Shown: positions 44,406-53,621, counted from the stretch's first letter. The stretch: DNA of 64,000 bases from Microcella sp. (GCF_025808395.1 NZ_CP075524.1:1798001-1862000), one strand, 5' to 3'. The notes: generated from the sequence alone by a model not told the origin. Made by a program: numbers and translations.

Positions 44406-44773
44406 GAGCGGCCCCGCACGATCGTGACGCTGACGTCGTCGAACGGCACCGGTATCGGCGCCTGCGGCTTGTGCACCGTCACTTCGACCTCGTGCACGGC
44501 CGCGTAGCCGAGCGCGAGCGCGGCCACCCGTTCGGCGACGGTCTCGATGAGGTCGACCGGGTCGCGCTCGACGGCCTCGACCACGGCGACGGCGAGCTCG
44601 CCGTAGTGCACGGTGTCGGCGACGTCATCGCTCTGCGACGCCCGCGCGAGGTCGACGGTGACGCGCACGTCGATGATGAAATCTTGGCCGTCACGACGCT
44701 CGTGCTCGTACACGCCGTGGTGCCCTCGGGCGCGTAGCCCGGTGAGGGTGATGGCGTCGCGCGGGGTCGTCAT
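44402..44773 (-). CDS. folB: FolB, dihydroneopterin aldolase
   Basis: The ATG at 44773 overlaps the folP stop (ATGA), giving 123 residues. A longer reading is possible but would overlap folP much further. Motifs are DAITLTGLRARGHHGVYEHERRDGQDFIIDVRV, VADTVHYGELAVAVVEAVERDPVDLIETVAERVAAL and VEVTVHKPQAPIPVPFDDVSVTIVR, with the catalytic Glu in the first and Lys in the last. It converts dihydroneopterin to 6-hydroxymethyldihydropterin. Confidence 0.96.
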   Translation of the reverse strand: MTTPRDAITLTGLRARGHHGVYEHERRDGQDFIIDVRVTVDLARASQSDDVADTVHYGELAVAVVEAVERDPVDLIETVAERVAALALGYAAVHEVEVTVHKPQAPIPVPFDDVSVTIVRGRS

Positions 44774-45600
44774 GCCGCACCCCCGCCCCAGCCAGAGCGC
44801 CAAGCCTCGACGACGTCGAGGGCGCGCGCGTTCGCGCGCACGTCGTGCACGCGCAGCGCGTCGACCCCGGCGAGGCTTGCGAGCGCGCTGATGACCGCGG
44901 TCGGCAGGTCGCGCTCGTCGGCGGCCTCACCCTCGGGCAGCAGCGCCCCGACGAAGCGCTTGCGCGACGCACCGACCAGCACGCGCGCGCCGAGCACGTC
45001 GAGCTCGCTCAGGTGCGCGAGCAGCTGCCAGTTGTGTTCGTGCTGCTTGGCGAAACCGAGGCCAGGGTCGATCCAGAGGCGTCGGGGGGCGATGCCTGCC
45101 TCGAGCAGGGCGTCGAGCCGGGCACGCAACTCGTCGCGCACATCGTGGGGGGCCCACGTGTAGGTGCTGCGGGCATCCCACACCTCGCTCGGCCCCCGCC
45201 AGTGCATCGCCACAAAGTCGACCTCGAGTTCGGCGACGAGCGGTGCCATGTCGGCATCGTGCAGGCCGCCGCTGACGTCGTTGACGATGACGGCTCCGGC
45301 GTCGACGGCGGCCGCCGCGGTGGCGGCATGCATGGTATCGATCGACACGTGGATGCCCTGCCCCGCGAGCCCCGCCACGACGGGCACCACGCGCTCACGT
45401 TCAACCTTCGGGGTCACGGGTGCTGCGCCCGGCCGGGTCGACTCGCCGCCGACGTCGATGACGGATGCGCCCTCAGCCACCATGCGCACCCCGTGCTCGA
45501 TGGCCGCGTCAGCGTCGAGGTAGCGCCCGCCGTCGCTGAACGAGTCGGGGGTGACGTTGAGAATGCCCCAGAGGTCTGGGCGCCGCGCTGCAGACATCAA
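44770..45600 (-). CDS. folP: FolP, dihydropteroate synthase
   Basis: The 276-residue TIM-barrel enzyme joins the pterin with p-aminobenzoate. Signatures are LWGILNVTPDSFSDGGRYLDADAAIEHG, VIDVGGESTRPGAAPVT, VSIDTMHAATA, VIVNDVSGGLHD and LWIDPGLGFAKQHEHNWQLLAHL. The ring of pterin- and sulfonamide-binding residues appears normal. It overlaps folE by 4 bases. Confidence 0.97.
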   Translation of the reverse strand: MMSAARRPDLWGILNVTPDSFSDGGRYLDADAAIEHGVRMVAEGASVIDVGGESTRPGAAPVTPKVERERVVPVVAGLAGQGIHVSIDTMHAATAAAAVDAGAVIVNDVSGGLHDADMAPLVAELEVDFVAMHWRGPSEVWDARSTYTWAPHDVRDELRARLDALLEAGIAPRRLWIDPGLGFAKQHEHNWQLLAHLSELDVLGARVLVGASRKRFVGALLPEGEAADERDLPTAVISALASLAGVDALRVHDVRANARALDVVEAWRSGWGGGAA

Positions 45601-46178
45601 CCGCGCCCGCCGATGAGCGACATCACCTCGGCGCGGCGAACCGGGTCGGCGAGTGCGCCGCGGGAGGCGACCGTAACGGTCGAACTCTCGGCCTGCCGAG
45701 GGCCGCGGGCGCCGACGCAGCCGTGCCGCGCGTCGATGACGACGAGCACGCCGTGCGGGGCGAGCCCCGACTCGAGGGCGGCGACGACGTCTTCGCCGAG
45801 TCGCTCTTGCAGTTGGGGGCGCGAGGCGACGGTCTCGACGACGCGCGCGATGCGCCCGATGCCGACCAGTCGTTCGGCGGGAAGGTAGGCGACGTGAGCC
45901 ACCCCGGTGAAGGGCAGCAGGTGGTGCTCGCAGATCGAGCGCAGGGCAATGTCGCGCAGCAGCACGAGTTCTCCGCGTTCGCCCGGGTCGGTCTGCATTT
46001 CGATGTCGTCGCTCAGCAGCGGCACGGGGTCGACGCCGACTCCGGCGAAGAACTCGGCGTATGACTCGGCGACCCGCTGGGGGGTGGTGAGCAGCCCAGG
46101 GCGAGTGGCATCGTCACCGATCGCCGCCAGAATTTCGGCGACGGCCGCTTCGATGCGGCCGGTGTCGACGGGTGACAT
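45597..46178 (-). CDS. folE: FolE, GTP cyclohydrolase I
   Basis: The 193-residue enzyme starts the folate pathway. Key motifs are GLLTTPQRVAESYAEFFAG, RDIALRSICEHHLLPFTGVAHVAYLPAERLVGIGRIARVVETVA (zinc ligands Cys and His in CEHH, GTP contact) and VVIDARHGCVGARGPRQAESSTVTVA (the second zinc Cys in HGCV). The gene is 9 bases downstream of ftsH and 4-base overlapped with folP. Confidence 0.97.
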   Translation of the reverse strand: MSPVDTGRIEAAVAEILAAIGDDATRPGLLTTPQRVAESYAEFFAGVGVDPVPLLSDDIEMQTDPGERGELVLLRDIALRSICEHHLLPFTGVAHVAYLPAERLVGIGRIARVVETVASRPQLQERLGEDVVAALESGLAPHGVLVVIDARHGCVGARGPRQAESSTVTVASRGALADPVRRAEVMSLIGGRG

Positions 46179-46187
46179 GGTCGGTGC

Positions 46188-48200
46188 TCAGTCTCGCGGT
46201 GATGCCGGGCGGTCGGCGGCGCGGGCGCTCGCTGCGCCATCGTGCGTCGTGTGGGCGAGGGCACCCGCGTCAATGGGTGCCTTGCTCGGCATCGGCACGG
46301 GCGGCAGGTCGGGCAGCGGTCGGTCACTGCTCGAGAGCCACTGCGGGCGCTCGGGCAGCTTCTTGACGTCGGCGAAGATCTCGGCGAGCTGCAGGTGGTC
46401 GAGCGTCTCTTTCTCGAGCAGCTCGGTCGCGAGCCGGTCGAGAATGTCGCGGTTGTCGTTGATGACCTTCCAGGCTTCGTCGTGCGCCTGCTCGATGAGT
46501 GCCCGCACTTCGGTGTCGACGCGCTCGGCGAGCTTCTCGCTGTAGTCGCGCTGGTGGCCCATGTCTTTGCCGAGAAAGACCTCGCCGCTCGACTGCCCGA
46601 GCTTGATGGCGCCGACGTCGGTGCTCATGCCGTATTCGGTGACCATGCGGCGCGCGATCGACGTGGCCTTTTCGATGTCGTTCGACGCACCCGTCGTGGG
46701 GTCGTGAAAGACGATCTCTTCGGCCACGCGGCCACCCATGGCGTAGGTGAGTTGGTCGAGCAACTCGTTGCGGGTCACCGAATACTTGTCGTCGATCGGC
46801 AGCACCATCGTGTAGCCGAGCGCTCGACCGCGCGGCAGAATCGTCACCTTCGTGACGGGGTCGGTGTGCCGCATCGCCGCGGCCGCGAGCGCGTGGCCGC
46901 CCTCGTGGTAGGCGGTGATGAGCTTCTCGTGGTCGCGCATGATGCGCGTGCGCCGCTGCGGGCCGGCCATGACGCGGTCGACGGCCTCGTCGAGCGCCTC
47001 GTTGGTGATGATCTCGCCGTTGACACGCGCGGTGAGCAGTGCGGCCTCGTTGAGCACGTTGGCCAAGTCGGCGCCCGTGTAGCCGGGAGTCTTGCGGGCG
47101 AGCACCTCGAGGTCGACGTTCTCGGCCATCGGCTTGCCTTTGGCGTGCACGCCGAGAATCTTCGCGCGGCCCTTCATGTCGGGCGCATCGACCTGAATCT
47201 GACGGTCGAAGCGGCCCGGGCGCAGCAAGGCCGGGTCGAGAATGTCGGGCCGGTTGGTGGCCGCGATCATGATGACGTTGGTGTTGGGGTCGAAGCCGTC
47301 CATCTCGACGAGCATCTGGTTGAGCGTCTGCTCGCGCTCATCGTGCCCGCCACCCATGCCGGCGCCGCGGTGGCGACCGACGGCGTCGATCTCGTCGACG
47401 AAGATGATGGCGGGCGAGTTCTCTTTCGCCTGCGTGAAGAGGTCGCGCACACGGCTCGCACCGACGCCCACGAACATCTCGACGAAGTCTGACCCCGAGA
47501 TCGAGTAGAACGGCACGCCCGCTTCACCGGCCACCGAGCGAGCGAGCAGCGTCTTGCCCGTGCCGGGAGGGCCGTAGAGCAGCACACCCTTCGGAATGCG
47601 AGCGCCGACAGCCAAGAACCGAGCCGGGTCTTTCAAGAAGTCTTTGATCTCTTCGAGCTCTTCGATGGCTTCTTCGGCACCGGCGACATCGGCGAAGGTC
47701 ACTTGCGGGGTCTCTTTGCTGACGAGCTTCGCGCGCGACTTGCCGAACTGCATGACACGCCCGCCACCGCCCTGCAGGCGGGTCAGCAAGAAATAGAAGA
47801 TGACGCCGATGATGAGAAACGGGATGATCAGGCCGAGCACGCTGACGAAGAAGTTCGACTGCGGAACCTCGTCAGTGAACTCGCCCTCGATATCGGCCGC
47901 GTCGACGGCCGCGATAATCGCGTCGGCACGCTGCTCGACGTAGTAGAACTGCACGTTCTGACCGAGCTCGTCGTCGGCCTCGGCGAGCACGACGTCGACC
48001 CGCTGCTCGCGGTCGACAATCTTGACCGACGTGATGGTCTCGGTCTGCAGCAGTTCGAGCCCGCGCTGCACGCTGATCTCGCGAAAACCGCCGATGCCGC
48101 CCAGCAGTGCGAAACCCGCCCAGATGACCACGGCACCGACGAGGATGAAGGGCAGCGGCCCGCGAAAGAAGCGCTTCGCAGTCATGGGTTGGCGAGCCAT
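46188..48200 (-). CDS. ftsH: FtsH, membrane AAA+ zinc metalloprotease
   Basis: The 670-residue protein has two membrane helices (PLPFILVGAVVIWAGFALLG and FFVSVLGLIIPFLIIGVIFYFLL). The AAA module has Walker A GPPGTGKTLLARSVAG near residue 205, Walker B IIFVDEIDAVGRHRG and the second region of homology ATNRPDILDPALLRPGRFDR. The zinc site is HEGGHALAAAAM. It degrades membrane and unfolded proteins. The C-terminal tail after residue 620 is Pro- and Ala-rich and variable. Confidence 0.98.
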   Translation of the reverse strand: MARQPMTAKRFFRGPLPFILVGAVVIWAGFALLGGIGGFREISVQRGLELLQTETITSVKIVDREQRVDVVLAEADDELGQNVQFYYVEQRADAIIAAVDAADIEGEFTDEVPQSNFFVSVLGLIIPFLIIGVIFYFLLTRLQGGGGRVMQFGKSRAKLVSKETPQVTFADVAGAEEAIEELEEIKDFLKDPARFLAVGARIPKGVLLYGPPGTGKTLLARSVAGEAGVPFYSISGSDFVEMFVGVGASRVRDLFTQAKENSPAIIFVDEIDAVGRHRGAGMGGGHDEREQTLNQMLVEMDGFDPNTNVIMIAATNRPDILDPALLRPGRFDRQIQVDAPDMKGRAKILGVHAKGKPMAENVDLEVLARKTPGYTGADLANVLNEAALLTARVNGEIITNEALDEAVDRVMAGPQRRTRIMRDHEKLITAYHEGGHALAAAAMRHTDPVTKVTILPRGRALGYTMVLPIDDKYSVTRNELLDQLTYAMGGRVAEEIVFHDPTTGASNDIEKATSIARRMVTEYGMSTDVGAIKLGQSSGEVFLGKDMGHQRDYSEKLAERVDTEVRALIEQAHDEAWKVINDNRDILDRLATELLEKETLDHLQLAEIFADVKKLPERPQWLSSSDRPLPDLPPVPMPSKAPIDAGALAHTTHDGAASARAADRPASPRD

Positions 48201-48288
48201 CGGGCGCGCACCTTTCTGTCATTCGAGCAAGACCGCCAGGTTATCGCGCGCCACCATGGGAAGGGGTGGAAGTTCGCGGTGGGCAGAT

Positions 48289-48843
48289 TCAGCTGCTGTA
48301 GACGTGCGGGGCGAGCACGCCGACGGCCCGCAGGTTGCGGTACTTCTCGGCGTAGTCGAGCCCGTAGCCGACGACGAAGGCCGGCGGAATGTCAAAGCCC
48401 ACATACTCGACGTCAACCTCGACCTTGGCGGCTTCTGGCTTGCGCAGCAGGGCCAGAATCTTGACGCTCTTGGCTCCACGTGATTCGAGGTTGGCCCGCA
48501 ACCACGAGAGCGTCAGCCCCGAGTCGATGATGTCTTCGACGATGAGCACGTCGCGCCCGGCGATCTCAGTGTCGAGGTCTTTGAGAATGCGCACGACGCC
48601 GCTCGACTCAGTGCTCGCGCCGTAGCTCGAGACGGCCATCCAGTCCATTTCGACGTGGCAATTGAGTTCGCGCGCGAAATCGGCCATCACCATGACGGCG
48701 CCCTTCAGCACGCCGACGAGCAGGGGCGGGGTGTCGCCGTAGTCGGCTTCGACGCGTCGCGCGAGCTCGGCGAGCTTCTCGTGAATCTCGTGCTCAGTGA
48801 CGAGCACTTCGGTCAGGTCAGAGCGGATGTCTTCGACGTCCAC
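48289..48843 (-). CDS. hpt: Hpt, hypoxanthine phosphoribosyltransferase
   Basis: The 184-residue enzyme shows LLVGVLKGAVMVMADFAREL, the PRPP-binding motif VLIVEDIIDSGLTLSWLRANL and VGFDIPPAFVVGYGLDYAEKYRNLRAVGVL. It salvages hypoxanthine and guanine. It lies between tilS and ftsH, an arrangement conserved in many Gram-positive genomes. Confidence 0.97.
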   Translation of the reverse strand: MDVEDIRSDLTEVLVTEHEIHEKLAELARRVEADYGDTPPLLVGVLKGAVMVMADFARELNCHVEMDWMAVSSYGASTESSGVVRILKDLDTEIAGRDVLIVEDIIDSGLTLSWLRANLESRGAKSVKILALLRKPEAAKVEVDVEYVGFDIPPAFVVGYGLDYAEKYRNLRAVGVLAPHVYSS

Positions 48844-48852
48844 GGGGCTCCT

Positions 48853-49902
48853 TCAACGCTGGTCGCGGTCTTCGGCGGCGGTGAACACAATGCTGCCTGC
48901 CGTGCGCTCCACCCTAATGCCGGGCAAGTGCACGGCACCTTGCCCGTGCCAGTCGGTGACGAGCCTGGCGACCTCGAGCGTCTGGTCTCGGCTGATCGAG
49001 ACGCCAAACTCTGCTCGTGCCACCAGGCGGATCATGCGGTGCCGCAGCGCTGCAGGGTTGGCGGCGAGCCACGCGACGGGCAGTGAGCACCCGGCCTCGG
49101 CGTGTTCGACCACGTCGCCGGTGGCTTCGTCGACCATGCGGTCGAGCGCCTCGGCATCTTCGCGGGCGATCGCAGCGGTGCGGGCGAGCGCGTCGACCAC
49201 GCCAGCGTCGAGTGCCTCTTCGAGCATCGGCAACACTGCGTGCCGCACGCGCACGCGCGTGTAGCGCTCGTCGTCGTTGTGCGGGTCGTGCCACGGCAGC
49301 AGTTGCTGATCGGCGCAGGCGGCGTGCAGGGTCGATCGTCGCAGGCCGAGCAGCGGTCGGCGGTAGAGCCCCGAGACCTCGGCCATGCCGGCCAGACTGC
49401 GGGTGCCGCTGCCGCGCGCGATGCCGAGCAGCACCGTCTCGGCCTGATCGTCGAGGGTATGGCCCAGCAGAACTGCCGCAGCGCCGAGGCCGCGCGCCAC
49501 GCTCTCGAGGCGCTCGAAGCGTGCATCACGTGCCGCCGCTTCGGGGCCGTTCTGCGCACCGACGGCGACCCGTTCGACTCGCACGGGGTCGAGCCCCAGC
49601 GCGAGGGCGGCGTCTGCCGCGCGTCGGGCGACCGTAGCCGACTCGGCTTGCAGACCGTGGTCGATGACGACGGCGCCGGCGCGCACCCCCAGCCGGGGAG
49701 CTTCGAACGCGGTCGCCGCGGCGAGGGCCAGCGAGTCAGGCCCCCCGCTGAGGGCGACGAGCACGAGCGGTCGCGAGCTCTCGTGCGGTGACCCCTCTGC
49801 ACTCAGGTCGGCAAGGCTCTCACGCACCGCGCGCCGCACGTCGGCGACGGCCGGGGTGAGGCGGGGCCGACGAGAGTCGACCGAGGGGCGTGCGGGGGGC
49901 AT
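48853..49902 (-). CDS. tilS: TilS, tRNA(Ile)-lysidine synthetase
   Basis: The 349-residue enzyme modifies C34 of tRNA-Ile2 to lysidine. The PP-loop is LVALSGGPDSLALAAATAF near residue 50. Other signatures are VIDHGLQAESATVARRAA, GAAAVLLGHTLDDQAETVLLGIARGSGTRSLAGMAEV and RRPLLGLRRSTLHAACADQQLLPWHDPHNDDERYTRVRVRHAVLPML. The gene is upstream of hpt by 9 bases and close to the divergent ppa. Confidence 0.96.
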   Translation of the reverse strand: MPPARPSVDSRRPRLTPAVADVRRAVRESLADLSAEGSPHESSRPLVLVALSGGPDSLALAAATAFEAPRLGVRAGAVVIDHGLQAESATVARRAADAALALGLDPVRVERVAVGAQNGPEAAARDARFERLESVARGLGAAAVLLGHTLDDQAETVLLGIARGSGTRSLAGMAEVSGLYRRPLLGLRRSTLHAACADQQLLPWHDPHNDDERYTRVRVRHAVLPMLEEALDAGVVDALARTAAIAREDAEALDRMVDEATGDVVEHAEAGCSLPVAWLAANPAALRHRMIRLVARAEFGVSISRDQTLEVARLVTDWHGQGAVHLPGIRVERTAGSIVFTAAEDRDQR

Positions 49903-49981
49903 CCACTAAGGTTAGAGCCGGTCTCGCCTGCGCGACCCTGCCGATTTTCTCCGCCATCTCTCTCGTCGAAGGAGCACCCCT

Positions 49982-50473
49982 GTGGGCGCCTACCCCGTCA
50001 TCATCGAAGTGCCGAAGGGCAGCCGCAACAAGTATGAGATCGACCACGAGACGGGTCGCGTCATGCTCGACCGCGTGCTCTTCACGTCGTTCGTCTACCC
50101 GACCGACTACGGGTTCTTCGAGAACACGCTCGGTCTTGACGGCGACCCGGTCGATGCGCTCGTGCTCACCGAGTACCCGCTCTTTCCGGGGGTTGGTGTG
50201 TCGGTGCGCCCGGTCGGCGTCTTCAACATGACCGACGACGGCGGCAGTGACGCCAAAGTTGTCTGCGTGATCGCGAAAGACCCGCGGTGGGATCACATTC
50301 ACGACGTCGACGATGTGCCCGAGTTCACGCGCAAAGAGATCGAGCACTTCTTCGAGCACTACAAAGACCTCGAGCCGGGCAAGTGGGTCAAGACCGAGGG
50401 CTGGGGCGACGCCGCCGAAGCCGAGGCGGTCATTCAGGCCGGCATTGCCGCCTACGTGCCGCCGGCGCACTAG
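49982..50473 (+). CDS. ppa: Inorganic pyrophosphatase, family I
   Basis: Starting at GTG 49982 after a GAAGGAG ribosome site, the 163-residue enzyme has VIIEVPKGSRNKYEIDHETGRVMLDRVLFTSFVYPTDYGFFENTLG. The metal cluster is DGDPVDALVLTEYPLFPGVGVSVRPVGVFNM, and KDPRWDHIHDVDDVPEF is also present. It pulls biosynthetic reactions by hydrolysing PPi. Its 3' end overlaps the convergent NlpC/P60 gene by 4 bases. Confidence 0.97.
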   Translation: MGAYPVIIEVPKGSRNKYEIDHETGRVMLDRVLFTSFVYPTDYGFFENTLGLDGDPVDALVLTEYPLFPGVGVSVRPVGVFNMTDDGGSDAKVVCVIAKDPRWDHIHDVDDVPEFTRKEIEHFFEHYKDLEPGKWVKTEGWGDAAEAEAVIQAGIAAYVPPAH

Positions 50474-51798
50474 GCGCTGGGGCGCGCGACGACCGGTATG
50501 CGGTCGTAGTTGCGCACCGTCACGATGCGCACGGGGTTGCCTGGTGAGGGCGCTTCGAGCATCTGGCCGTTGCCGATGTAGAGGGTGACGTGATACTTCG
50601 ACCCGGATGCTGAGCCGCCGTAGCTGTAGAAAATGAGGTCGCCGGGCTGCGCCTGGGCGTAGGGCAGCAACTGCCCGCGCGTGGCCGCGCGGTTGTACTG
50701 CGCCGACACCGAGTGCCCGCCGATCGCGAGCCCCGCCGCCGAGTACGACATCATCGTGAGCCCCGAGCAGTCCCACGAGTTCGGGCCGCTGCCACCGAAC
50801 TGGTAGGGCTTGCCGAGCTGTGCGCGAGCGAAGGCGATCGCGGCATTCACGATGGTGGCGTTCGGCGGGCCGACCCCTGACGGTGGGGGCGTGACGGGCG
50901 GGGTGCTCGGCGAGGGCGCCGGGCTGCTGGGGCTGGGGGCAGGACTGCTCGGTGACGGTGCCGGGTTGCTGGGGCTCGGGGCCGGGTTGCCCGGGTTCTG
51001 TGACCCTCCGCCGTCGCCTCCGCCGGCGCCACCGCCGTTGCCTCCCCCGCCGATCGAGTCGAGGTACTCGCGTTCGAGTGCCGCACTGCGACCGGTGAGC
51101 GTGGCCAGTTGGGCCGACAAGCGGCTCAGGGTGGTTTCGTGCTCGGCGACGCGGGCTTCGGCCTGAGCGGCGGCGGCGGCTGCTTCGTCGAGCGCGGTCT
51201 GGGCTTCGTCGGCGCGCAGTTCGCGTTCGGCGCGAGCGACGGCGGCTTGCTCACCCAGTGAGGTGGCGACGTTGCGGTCGAGCACGGCGAGCGCCATGAC
51301 GGCGTCGGCGCGGGTGCCGAGAATGCTCATGGTTCCGAGGCGGTAGAGCAGGGCATCCGCGTCATCGCCGCTCGTCACGAGGGCCGCCGTGATGTCACCG
51401 CCGCCCGCTCGTGAGAGTTGCGCCGCGACCTGTGCGGCCTGACGCGCTGTCGTGTCTGCGCGTTCGAGGGCGGCGTCTCGTTGCCGTTCGATCGAGCGCA
51501 CGACGTGGTCGGCGTCGTCGAGGGCGGCTCGCGCCAGCTGCAGGGCTTCACCGCGCGCGAGGGCTTCACGCGCCGCCGCCGCATACTGCTCTTCGAGCGA
51601 GCGCACGGTGTCGATGATGCGCGAGATGGCGATTTCGGTGGCGGCGACATCGCCTTTGGCGGCTTCGACGTCGTCCCAGCTCGGAGCATTCGGCGCCGCG
51701 AGTGCCGAGTGCTCGTGTGCTGAGGTCACCCCGAGCGCGAGTACCAGAGCCGTCACGAGGGTGACGACTCTGATCGCGAGCCACTCGGGGCGTCGCAT
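50470..51798 (-). CDS. Secreted NlpC/P60 peptidoglycan endopeptidase with coiled-coil domain
   Basis: The 442-residue protein has a signal peptide (VVTLVTALVLALGVTSAHEHSALA), a long coiled-coil domain (residues about 40-250), a Pro/Ser-rich repetitive linker, and a C-terminal NlpC/P60 domain. Catalytic Cys is in WDCSGLTMMSYSAAGL and His in KYHVTLYIGNGQMLEA, with QPGDLIFYS between them. RipA-like enzymes of this type cut gamma-D-Glu-DAP or equivalent bonds during division. Its coiled-coil part is paralogous to that of the M23 protein encoded 9 bases upstream. Confidence 0.94.
   Translation of the reverse strand: MRRPEWLAIRVVTLVTALVLALGVTSAHEHSALAAPNAPSWDDVEAAKGDVAATEIAISRIIDTVRSLEEQYAAAAREALARGEALQLARAALDDADHVVRSIERQRDAALERADTTARQAAQVAAQLSRAGGGDITAALVTSGDDADALLYRLGTMSILGTRADAVMALAVLDRNVATSLGEQAAVARAERELRADEAQTALDEAAAAAAQAEARVAEHETTLSRLSAQLATLTGRSAALEREYLDSIGGGGNGGGAGGGDGGGSQNPGNPAPSPSNPAPSPSSPAPSPSSPAPSPSTPPVTPPPSGVGPPNATIVNAAIAFARAQLGKPYQFGGSGPNSWDCSGLTMMSYSAAGLAIGGHSVSAQYNRAATRGQLLPYAQAQPGDLIFYSYGGSASGSKYHVTLYIGNGQMLEAPSPGNPVRIVTVRNYDRIPVVARPSA
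50905..51000 (-). repeat. Pro-Ala-Pro-Ser tandem repeat linker
   Basis: Within the NlpC/P60 gene, four copies of a near-identical unit encode (S/N)PAPSPS. They form a flexible spacer between coiled coil and catalytic domain. DNA-level similarity between copies makes length variation between strains likely. Confidence 0.8.
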
Positions 51799-51807
51799 CA
51801 GAGCCGG

Positions 51808-53037
51808 CTACCCAATCGTGAGCCCCTTGTTGCGCAGGTAGGGCAACGGGTTGGTGGGGGTGCCGCTTTCGCGCACCTCGAAGTGCAGGTGGCAGCCGTT
51901 GGAGGTTCCGGTGGTGCCGACGCGGGCGATGTTCTGGCCAACCGTGACCGGCTGCCCCATCTGCACGAGAATGCCACCTTGCTGAATGTGCGCGTAGCCG
52001 GTGGTGAGGCCATTGCCGTGGTTGATGCGAATGAAGTAGCCGTAGCCGCCGTTCCAGCCGGCGTACTCGACGGTGCCACTCGAGGCGGCATACATGGGGC
52101 GACCGCACGGTGCCGCGAAGTCGGTGCCGGCGTGAAAGGCGACGTTGCCGCTGATGGGGTGCACGCGCGTGCCGAAGTGCGACGAGATCCAGCCGTTGAC
52201 CGGAACCGCCCAGCCGTTGACGATCTGCCCCGCGTTGAGGCTCGAGCCAGCTCCGTATTGCGCGGCGATGCCCGCTGCGTAGTCTTTCTCGGTCGCGTCA
52301 CGGTTTTCGACGAGCACGGCGAGCTGGGCTTCGAGTCGCGCCTGGTTCTCTTGCTGTGCGAAGAGCGCGGCTTGCGCGGCTTCGGCTGCCGCTTGCGCGG
52401 CTTCGTAGGCGGCTTGAGCTTCGAGCCGCAACTGGTCACGAATCTCGGCGGCGACGTTGGCCTGGTCGGTCAGCGATTGGGCGGCGTTCTGGTCTTGCAG
52501 TGCGACCGCGTAGATTCCGTCGGCCTGTTCGGTGATCTTGCTGGCAAAGCCGAGGCGTGACAACAGCGAGTCGGCCTGGCCGGGGTTGGTGAAGAGCGCG
52601 GCTGAGAGGTCGCCGCCGCCCGATCGAGCGAGTTCGGCGACGAATTGGCCGGCGCGCAGTCGCGATTCGTCGGCACGCTCTTGAGCTTCGTCGGCTTGGC
52701 TCTGCAGTTGCTGGGCCGTGTAGGCGGCTTCGTCGAAGGCGAGCTGGGCTTCGTAGTAGACGGTGCCGAGCTCTTCAGCGATGGCTTGCGTGCGCTGCAC
52801 TTCGGCGGTGATCGCGGCGATGGCGGCTTTGATCTGGGTGATCTTGGCTTGAGCGGCGGCGACGTTGCGTCGCGCTTCGAGCACGTCGCTCCATGAGGGG
52901 TAGTCGGTGGCGTAGGCCGGCTTCTCGGTGGTGGCGATCGAGCCTGTCACGAGTAGGGCGATGGCCGCGATGGCGGCCGTGAAGGCGCTCGCGCGACGGC
53001 GGTGCGGCCGCACGGCGGCATCCTCCGTCGTCGTCAT
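51808..53037 (-). CDS. Secreted M23-family peptidoglycan endopeptidase with coiled-coil domain
   Basis: The ATG at 53037 follows GGGGGAGCGGG and gives 409 residues; an upstream ATG at 53079 is less likely. A signal peptide (FTAAIAAIALLVTGSIA) is followed by a coiled-coil domain of about 220 residues. The M23 (LytM/lysostaphin) domain has HFGTRVHPISGNVAFHAGTDFAAP, with the zinc ligands His and Asp, YGYFIRINHGNGLTTGYAHI and the HLHFEVRESG zinc/catalytic motif. All metal ligands are present, so it should be active. The pair with the NlpC/P60 gene forms one operon. Confidence 0.94.
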   Translation of the reverse strand: MTTTEDAAVRPHRRRASAFTAAIAAIALLVTGSIATTEKPAYATDYPSWSDVLEARRNVAAAQAKITQIKAAIAAITAEVQRTQAIAEELGTVYYEAQLAFDEAAYTAQQLQSQADEAQERADESRLRAGQFVAELARSGGGDLSAALFTNPGQADSLLSRLGFASKITEQADGIYAVALQDQNAAQSLTDQANVAAEIRDQLRLEAQAAYEAAQAAAEAAQAALFAQQENQARLEAQLAVLVENRDATEKDYAAGIAAQYGAGSSLNAGQIVNGWAVPVNGWISSHFGTRVHPISGNVAFHAGTDFAAPCGRPMYAASSGTVEYAGWNGGYGYFIRINHGNGLTTGYAHIQQGGILVQMGQPVTVGQNIARVGTTGTSNGCHLHFEVRESGTPTNPLPYLRNKGLTIG

Positions 53038-53381
53038 CCCGCTCCCCCAGCGTGTGTGTGACCGCAGTCGTGACTGCATTGCGCCTACCCACTTCCGGCA
53101 TTCATGAGTCGACCTGCGATCACGTTATGTCGCAACTCTCACATGAGCACCATTGACAACAGTATCAACGAGCGCGCTGTTCGGCCAGCATTCTCGCCGC
53201 ACAGCACGCAGGGCGACCCCCGCCGAAGCGGGCACACCCGTGCGGCGACGGTAACCCGCGACTGCGCCTGCTCGGGGGAGGCCGCTCGGATCGTCGCTGA
53301 ACCCGCTCTGCCCCGCGTTTGGCAAACTGCGGGCCCGCACCGTATGCTTGTGCCTCGGTTGCTTTGCGGCTCGCGCCACCA
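53038..53381. other. 344-base intergenic stretch before the tRNA cluster
   Basis: No gene is supported here; the short ORFs seen are shadows. It holds the upstream region of the M23 operon and, at its right end, a promoter for the tRNA genes. The short stretch near 53104-53160 is less GC-rich than its surroundings. Confidence 0.6.
53319..53348 (+). promoter_or_regulatory. Promoter for tRNA-Glu/tRNA-Asp
   Basis: TTGGCA (53319-53324) and TATGCT (53343-53348) are separated by 18 bases, and the tRNA starts 34 bases later. The match to the housekeeping sigma consensus is good for this GC-rich genome. Confidence 0.6.
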
Positions 53382-53460
<79 letters not shown>

Positions 53461-53485
53461 GAGCACCACACAACTGAATATGTTT

Positions 53486-53562
53486 GGCCCTGTAGCGCAG
53501 TTGGTTAGCGCGCCGCCCTGTCACGGCGGAGGTCGCCGGTTCAAGTCCGGTCAGGGTCGCCA
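53486..53562 (+). tRNA. tRNA-Asp (GTC), CCA encoded
   Basis: The acceptor arms GGCCCTG and CAGGGTC pair with one G-T. The anticodon loop CTGTCAC gives GTC, the T arm is CCGGTTCAAGTCCGG, the discriminator is G and CCA is encoded. It is 28 bases after tRNA-Glu and probably co-transcribed. Confidence 0.95.
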
Positions 53563-53621
53563 CGGCAATGGGCCCTCTCTTCGGAGGGGGCTTGTTCCGT
53601 ATCGGGGCCTTCGGGCCTCGA

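Noticed and set aside
46242..47492. Plus-strand open frame of 416 codons opposite ftsH
   Set aside because: The minus strand encodes a full FtsH. The antisense product has no motifs and strong compositional bias.
50905..51000. CRISPR-like short direct repeats
   Set aside because: The repeats are in-frame Pro-Ala-Pro-Ser codons of the NlpC/P60 linker without spacers. No CRISPR array is visible anywhere in the window.
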